A stretch of 64,000 bases of DNA from Flavobacterium sp. LC2016-23 (lineage in GTDB: Bacteria > Bacteroidota > Bacteroidia > Flavobacteriales > Flavobacteriaceae), in the NCBI RefSeq assembly GCF_009674775.1, contig NZ_WKKE01000010.1, positions 121,754-185,753 of the forward strand. Direction: 5' to 3'. A model generated the notes under the pieces. The model was not told the DNA's origin, did not search any database, and was given only the letters and a program-made list of their open reading frames with translations. The first letter of the stretch is position 1. Every line of letters begins with the position of its first letter. Positions 60,442-64,000 of the stretch are shown here, one piece after another. The translations under genes were made by a program, and so were the position numbers.

Positions 60442-61353
60442 TTAAAAGAATCTTGGTGAGGTCAGTTTGTTGTAATTATTGAAAAAGTCAAAACGAAGGA
60501 AAATCTCATGTGATCCCGAATTGTATTTTCTTAACTGAGTCGTTTCATGATCATATCCATAACCAATGTACATGCCTTTGGTCACCTGAAAACCCGCCAT
60601 GGCACTTACTGATGCACTCCAGCGATAGGCAACGCCAACCACAAACTTATCATTAAACATAAAATTACCCGAAACATCAACCTGCAAAGGTGCTCCTTCT
60701 ACCAATTTGGTCAATATTGCCGGTTTGAATTTAATATATTCGAGACGATCTAAATTAAACACATAACCTGCCATGAAATAGTAGTTTATTTTCTCCTTAA
60801 AAATAGCGGTGTCATTATCGTCGTAACGTTTGGTTTCTAAAAAATTCGGAACAGACAATCCTACATACATTTTATCGGAATGCCAATAAATTCCCGCTCC
60901 GACGTTTGGCGTAATTTTGTTGCTTAAATCCTGAAATTGCGGATCGTTCTGATCTTCATAAGTCAATTTGCTTGCGTCAAGATTAAAAAGGTTTGCAGTT
61001 CCTTTTATTCCGAACGAAAGCTTAAACGATTCAGATGTTTGAATACTATAAGACAAATCGGCCGATAAGGTATTTTCATTAGTAGGTCCTATTTTATCGT
61101 TTACCAAAGAAACTCCCAGACCCAAATTACTATTGTTTAAGGGTGTATTTACCGAAAATGTGCTGGTTTCCGGCGCTCCGTCCAGACCCACCCACTGTGT
61201 ACGATACAACCCAAAAACGCTCAATACGCCACGGGAACCCGCATAAGCCGGATTGATTTCGATCGTGTTGTACATATATTGTGTAAATTGAGAATCCTGT
61301 TGTGCCGAACACACCACCGAGATAAACATAAAAACCAAAATTAACTTTTTCAT
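60442..61353 (-). CDS. PorP/SprF family membrane protein
   Basis: A 303-residue outer membrane barrel with a signal peptide (ending in SVVCSAQQ). QFTQYMYNTIEINPAYAGSRG is the PorP/SprF signature, with strands to the C-terminus. Such proteins are dedicated to the secretion or attachment of the adhesin encoded next to them. Here it lies directly after a giant adhesin gene and before the OmpA/PorE-like gene on the same strand, exactly as in SprB-SprF modules. A hairpin lies in the 50-base gap to the adhesin. Confidence 0.92.
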   Translation of the reverse strand: MKKLILVFMFISVVCSAQQDSQFTQYMYNTIEINPAYAGSRGVLSVFGLYRTQWVGLDGAPETSTFSVNTPLNNSNLGLGVSLVNDKIGPTNENTLSADLSYSIQTSESFKLSFGIKGTANLFNLDASKLTYEDQNDPQFQDLSNKITPNVGAGIYWHSDKMYVGLSVPNFLETKRYDDNDTAIFKEKINYYFMAGYVFNLDRLEYIKFKPAILTKLVEGAPLQVDVSGNFMFNDKFVVGVAYRWSASVSAMAGFQVTKGMYIGYGYDHETTQLRKYNSGSHEIFLRFDFFNNYNKLTSPRFF

Positions 61354-61367
61354 TTAGTAAGCTTTAA

Positions 61368-61395
61368 AAACGGTTCAGGTAGTACCAAACCGTTT
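61368..61395 (-). terminator. Hairpin between the adhesin and SprF-like genes
   Basis: AAACGGTT pairs with AACCGTTT, followed on the minus strand by TTTTTAAAG. It may reduce read-through from the giant adhesin gene to the SprF-like gene, setting their ratio. Confidence 0.6.
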
Positions 61396-61402
61396 ATATT
61401 TT

Positions 61403-64000
61403 TTATTTATTCATATACAGATAACCGCTTAATTCGTGTGAATTTGAGGCACTGTCTTTATATTTTAAAATGTAGAAATACGTTCCTACCGGTAATCCGT
61501 CTGATTGTTTAACGGTGGCACGGCCTTCTGAGAATCCTTTGAATACTCTGTCTTCATTGTTGTAATGATCAATATCGTAAACCAAAACACCCCAGCGGTT
61601 ATAAATTTCAACTGTATTTTCAGGATAACATTCGATTCCACGAATGTAAAATCTTGTGTTTTTATTGTCTCCGTTTGGAGAGAATGCTTTTAAAGGTTCA
61701 ATCATACAACCATTTAACGCTAACACCGTAGGCTTATCTCCCAGATTGTCTTCGTTATCCGATTTGTCATCAACCACAACGCCTCTGGCACTAACCCCTT
61801 GTACGGTTGCCTGATTGCTTACACTTCCAAGATTGATATCAGCCTGTTTTATTTTATATTGTGCTGTGAAAGTGTTTTCATCTGTTTCATTGACATCCAG
61901 ATCAATTGACTGACCTGAAACTTCGATACCCGGTAAAGGATCTCTAACGGTAATATCTTTTAATGGAACGTTACCTGTATTGGTTATCTTAAACTTATAC
62001 GTAATAGTTTCTCCTGCATTGGCAAATCCGCTGGCATTTTCATCATTGAAGACTGCCGTTTTGATAATCGCAATAGCCGGAAATTCAACAAAAACATGTA
62101 GCGTTGCAGAACTGCAATTGGTGGCACTTGCTTTTTCACAAATCTGATACGTTACGGTATAATGTCCGCCCGGAGTATTTGGAAGTACGTTTACCGTTCC
62201 ATCTGCATTCAATTCAAAATAAGGACTTGCTGAAGTCTTTGTAATCAGTACATCTGTTGGATTAATTGCCGTTCCGTTTAATAAATCATTATCCAGAACA
62301 TTTACAAATTCAAGCGAACCGTTTATTCCATCAACCGCTATTTCTGCATCATCATTTGCCTCAATCGGTGCTGTTGGATTTATAGGACTAGTGGTATTCA
62401 ATACCGTAATCGTTACAACTGCCTGACTGCAATTAGACGGATTGGACGCTTCGCAAATCTGATACGTCAACTGATAACTTCCCGATGGCGTTCCTAATTT
62501 CAAATCAACAGAGCCATCGGCATTTAAAATCAGATTCGCATTTGGAGTCACCGTAGTTAAAACCGCATCTGCCGGATTTATTGCAGATCCGTTTAAAGTA
62601 TCGTTAGCAAATATATTTAATGAAGTACTTACTCCTTTGCTCGCGTCTATCGGTCCTGCCACATCATCTTTTGCCTGGATTACAACCGTTGGCGCAATCA
62701 CTGTGACTTTGATCGAAGCTGTACTGCAATTTGTCGGATTTAATTTCTCACAGATCTGATAGGTTATCTCATACGTTCCTGCTGGTGTATTGGCGCTTAA
62801 TACCACTGTTCCGTCAGGGTTTAGTTTGACAAATCCAGTCGGATCCGGGATTGTTTCAGTCAGATTCATTTCGGCAGCTACTACAGGTAAACCATTTTTA
62901 GTATCATTTGAAAAAATATTCAAAAGATTTTTTGGCTGATTTGCCCCAACTACGGACTGCACAATATCATCATTGGCTATCAAGGCTTCTGCTGTCACTA
63001 CAATTGTTGAAATCGCCGTATCACAGTTCCCCGGATTGTTGATCTCACAGATCGTATATTCTAAATTGTAACTTCCTGCTGGTGTATTCGCTCCAACTGT
63101 TACGGTTCCGTTTGTATTGATCGTAAGTCCTGCTGCTATTGGCGTGGTTACCGTTAATTTTACGTCTCCCGGATTTGTGCCGATTACAGCTTGTGCTCCA
63201 TTAACGGTATCATCTGCAATTAAGGAAACTGTTGTGGTTCCGCCTGCATTTCCGTTTATGGATCCCAGGTTGTCTGCAACGGCATCAATTGATGGTGCTG
63301 TGATTGTTACTTGTACCTGGCTTGAACTACAGTTGGTTGGGTTTAATAACTCACAGATTTCATAAGTCAGTTCATATGTTCCTGCCGGAGCGTTGGCGCC
63401 TAATATCGCGTTTCCATTTCCATCTACCGTCAAATATCCTTTTGGATCGGCAGTCGTCACCGTCAGTTTTACGTCTGATGGAATTAATGCGGCTCCGTTT
63501 TTAGTGTCATTGTCAAAAACATTTATTAGTGTCTTCGGTGTATTTGAACTAAGCGTTGAAGGAACGCTATCTAAATTCGCTACCAAGACTCCTGCTGTCA
63601 CGACAATTGTTGAAGTTGCGGTATCACAGTTGCCCGGATTATTGATTTCACAGATCGTATATTCTAAATTGTAACTTCCTGCCGGTGTATTCGCTCCAAC
63701 TGTTACAGTACCGTTGGTATTGATCGTCAGTCCTGCTGCTATTGGCGTGGTTACGGTTAATTTTATATCTCCCGGATTCGTTCCGATTACGGCTTGTGTT
63801 CCGTTTACCGTATCAGCTGCGATCAATGATATTGCTGTGGTTCCGCCTGCATTTCCGTTTATGGATCCTAGATTGTCTGCAACGGCATCGATTCCCGGTG
63901 CCGTGATTGTTACTTTTACCTGATTTGAACTGCAGTTGGTTGGGTTTAGCAACTCACAGATTTCATACGTTAATTCGTAAGTACCTGCCGGAGCGTTGGC
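61403..64000 (-). CDS. Large repetitive adhesin with gliding-type C-terminus (partial, N-terminus beyond the window)
   Basis: The frame is open from the window edge (64000) to the stop at 61403, giving 865 visible residues; the N-terminus lies outside. Most of it is built of about 95-residue modules, each ending in a motif like TYELTYEICELLNPTNCSSS and holding two Cys. Two alternating module types form a 201-residue super-repeat. A CARDB/DUF11-like segment (AIIKTAVFNDENASGFANAG) follows, and the C-terminus (KAFSPNGDNKNTRFYIRGIE, then VEIYNRWGVLVYD) is the gliding-associated type B C-terminal domain that targets proteins to type IX secretion. The downstream SprF-like gene is the expected partner. 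Confidence 0.93.
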   Translation of the reverse strand, partial: ANAPAGTYELTYEICELLNPTNCSSNQVKVTITAPGIDAVADNLGSINGNAGGTTAISLIAADTVNGTQAVIGTNPGDIKLTVTTPIAAGLTINTNGTVTVGANTPAGSYNLEYTICEINNPGNCDTATSTIVVTAGVLVANLDSVPSTLSSNTPKTLINVFDNDTKNGAALIPSDVKLTVTTADPKGYLTVDGNGNAILGANAPAGTYELTYEICELLNPTNCSSSQVQVTITAPSIDAVADNLGSINGNAGGTTTVSLIADDTVNGAQAVIGTNPGDVKLTVTTPIAAGLTINTNGTVTVGANTPAGSYNLEYTICEINNPGNCDTAISTIVVTAEALIANDDIVQSVVGANQPKNLLNIFSNDTKNGLPVVAAEMNLTETIPDPTGFVKLNPDGTVVLSANTPAGTYEITYQICEKLNPTNCSTASIKVTVIAPTVVIQAKDDVAGPIDASKGVSTSLNIFANDTLNGSAINPADAVLTTVTPNANLILNADGSVDLKLGTPSGSYQLTYQICEASNPSNCSQAVVTITVLNTTSPINPTAPIEANDDAEIAVDGINGSLEFVNVLDNDLLNGTAINPTDVLITKTSASPYFELNADGTVNVLPNTPGGHYTVTYQICEKASATNCSSATLHVFVEFPAIAIIKTAVFNDENASGFANAGETITYKFKITNTGNVPLKDITVRDPLPGIEVSGQSIDLDVNETDENTFTAQYKIKQADINLGSVSNQATVQGVSARGVVVDDKSDNEDNLGDKPTVLALNGCMIEPLKAFSPNGDNKNTRFYIRGIECYPENTVEIYNRWGVLVYDIDHYNNEDRVFKGFSEGRATVKQSDGLPVGTYFYILKYKDSASNSHELSGYLYMNK
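63267..63999 (-). repeat. 603-bp super-repeat in the adhesin gene
   Basis: Matching anchors recur 603 bases apart (for example TTGTCTGC at 63270 and 63873, and TCACAGTT at 63021 and 63624), i.e. 201 codons. Copies are highly similar, so the stretch from about 62980 to 64000 contains close to two units, and more are likely beyond the edge. Confidence 0.85.

Noticed and set aside
62980..64000. CRISPR-like direct repeats
   Set aside because: The repeat unit is 603 bp, in frame and protein-coding, without short repeats and spacers of CRISPR size.

Overview
The window reads as chromosomal DNA of a Flavobacterium-type member of the Bacteroidota, close in gene content to gliding species such as F. 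johnsoniae. It is AT-rich. Many promoters carry the Bacteroidota -7 element TAnnTTTG. The proteins include SprA, RemB, PorG, two PorP/SprF-family proteins and a large adhesin with a gliding-type C-terminal region, together with DUF4270, DUF4403, DUF4907 and DUF6268 proteins typical of the phylum. I see no rRNA, tRNA, insertion sequence, prophage or CRISPR array.

Layout. 1-1504 (minus): an unrecognised glycine-rich lipoprotein and a partial small partner gene. 1664-5838 (minus): clpX, clpP and tig, then a small membrane protein. 6005-7614 (minus): an alpha/beta hydrolase and pdxJ. 7731-16296 (plus): a CBS protein, nadK, then porG-uppS-bamA-skp-skp and murI. 16301-18868 (minus): a FadL-like barrel and a DUF4270 lipoprotein. 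19094-23924 (plus): a signalling cluster (DUF6268 barrel, Kelch lipoprotein, DUF4907 lipoprotein, LytS-type kinase, intradiol dioxygenase-like protein, LytTR regulator). 24013-28725: gamma carbonic anhydrase, a PorP/SprF protein, Nfu, a YtxH-like protein, MscS and tsaB. 28767-35890 (minus): a MacAB-TolC-like export operon with two permeases and two adaptors. 36063-37472 (plus): DUF4403. 37496-42638 (minus): cytochrome oxidase subunits and assembly factors with ctaB. 42797-45679 (minus): deoC-remB. 45798-56857 (minus): maeB-ruvA-sprA-gcvH-vanZ. 57017-58150: a CBS protein and an orphan small gene. 58428-64000 (minus): a repetitive adhesin (cut by the window edge), an SprF-like protein and an OmpA/PorE-like protein.

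How the genes fit together. Cell-envelope biogenesis and type IX secretion/gliding dominate. SprA (translocon barrel), PorG, RemB, the SprF-like proteins and the adhesin belong to one secretion and surface-motility system. bamA, the skp pair and uppS supply outer-membrane assembly and wall or lipid-carrier functions. The oxidase cluster and maeB serve energy metabolism.

The most unusual signal is not a gene. At least seven intergenic or gene-edge palindromes, unrelated in sequence, have arms of about 17 to 33 bp, and several are themselves built of short near-repeats. One carries the predicted clpX promoter. Another forms the signal-peptide region of a cytochrome-oxidase-cluster gene. A separate terminator-like hairpin lies inside the first codons of the DUF4907 gene. 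These and the 19-24 kb signalling cluster are the best candidates for something undescribed. Everything here rests on reading the sequence by eye; no database search was run.
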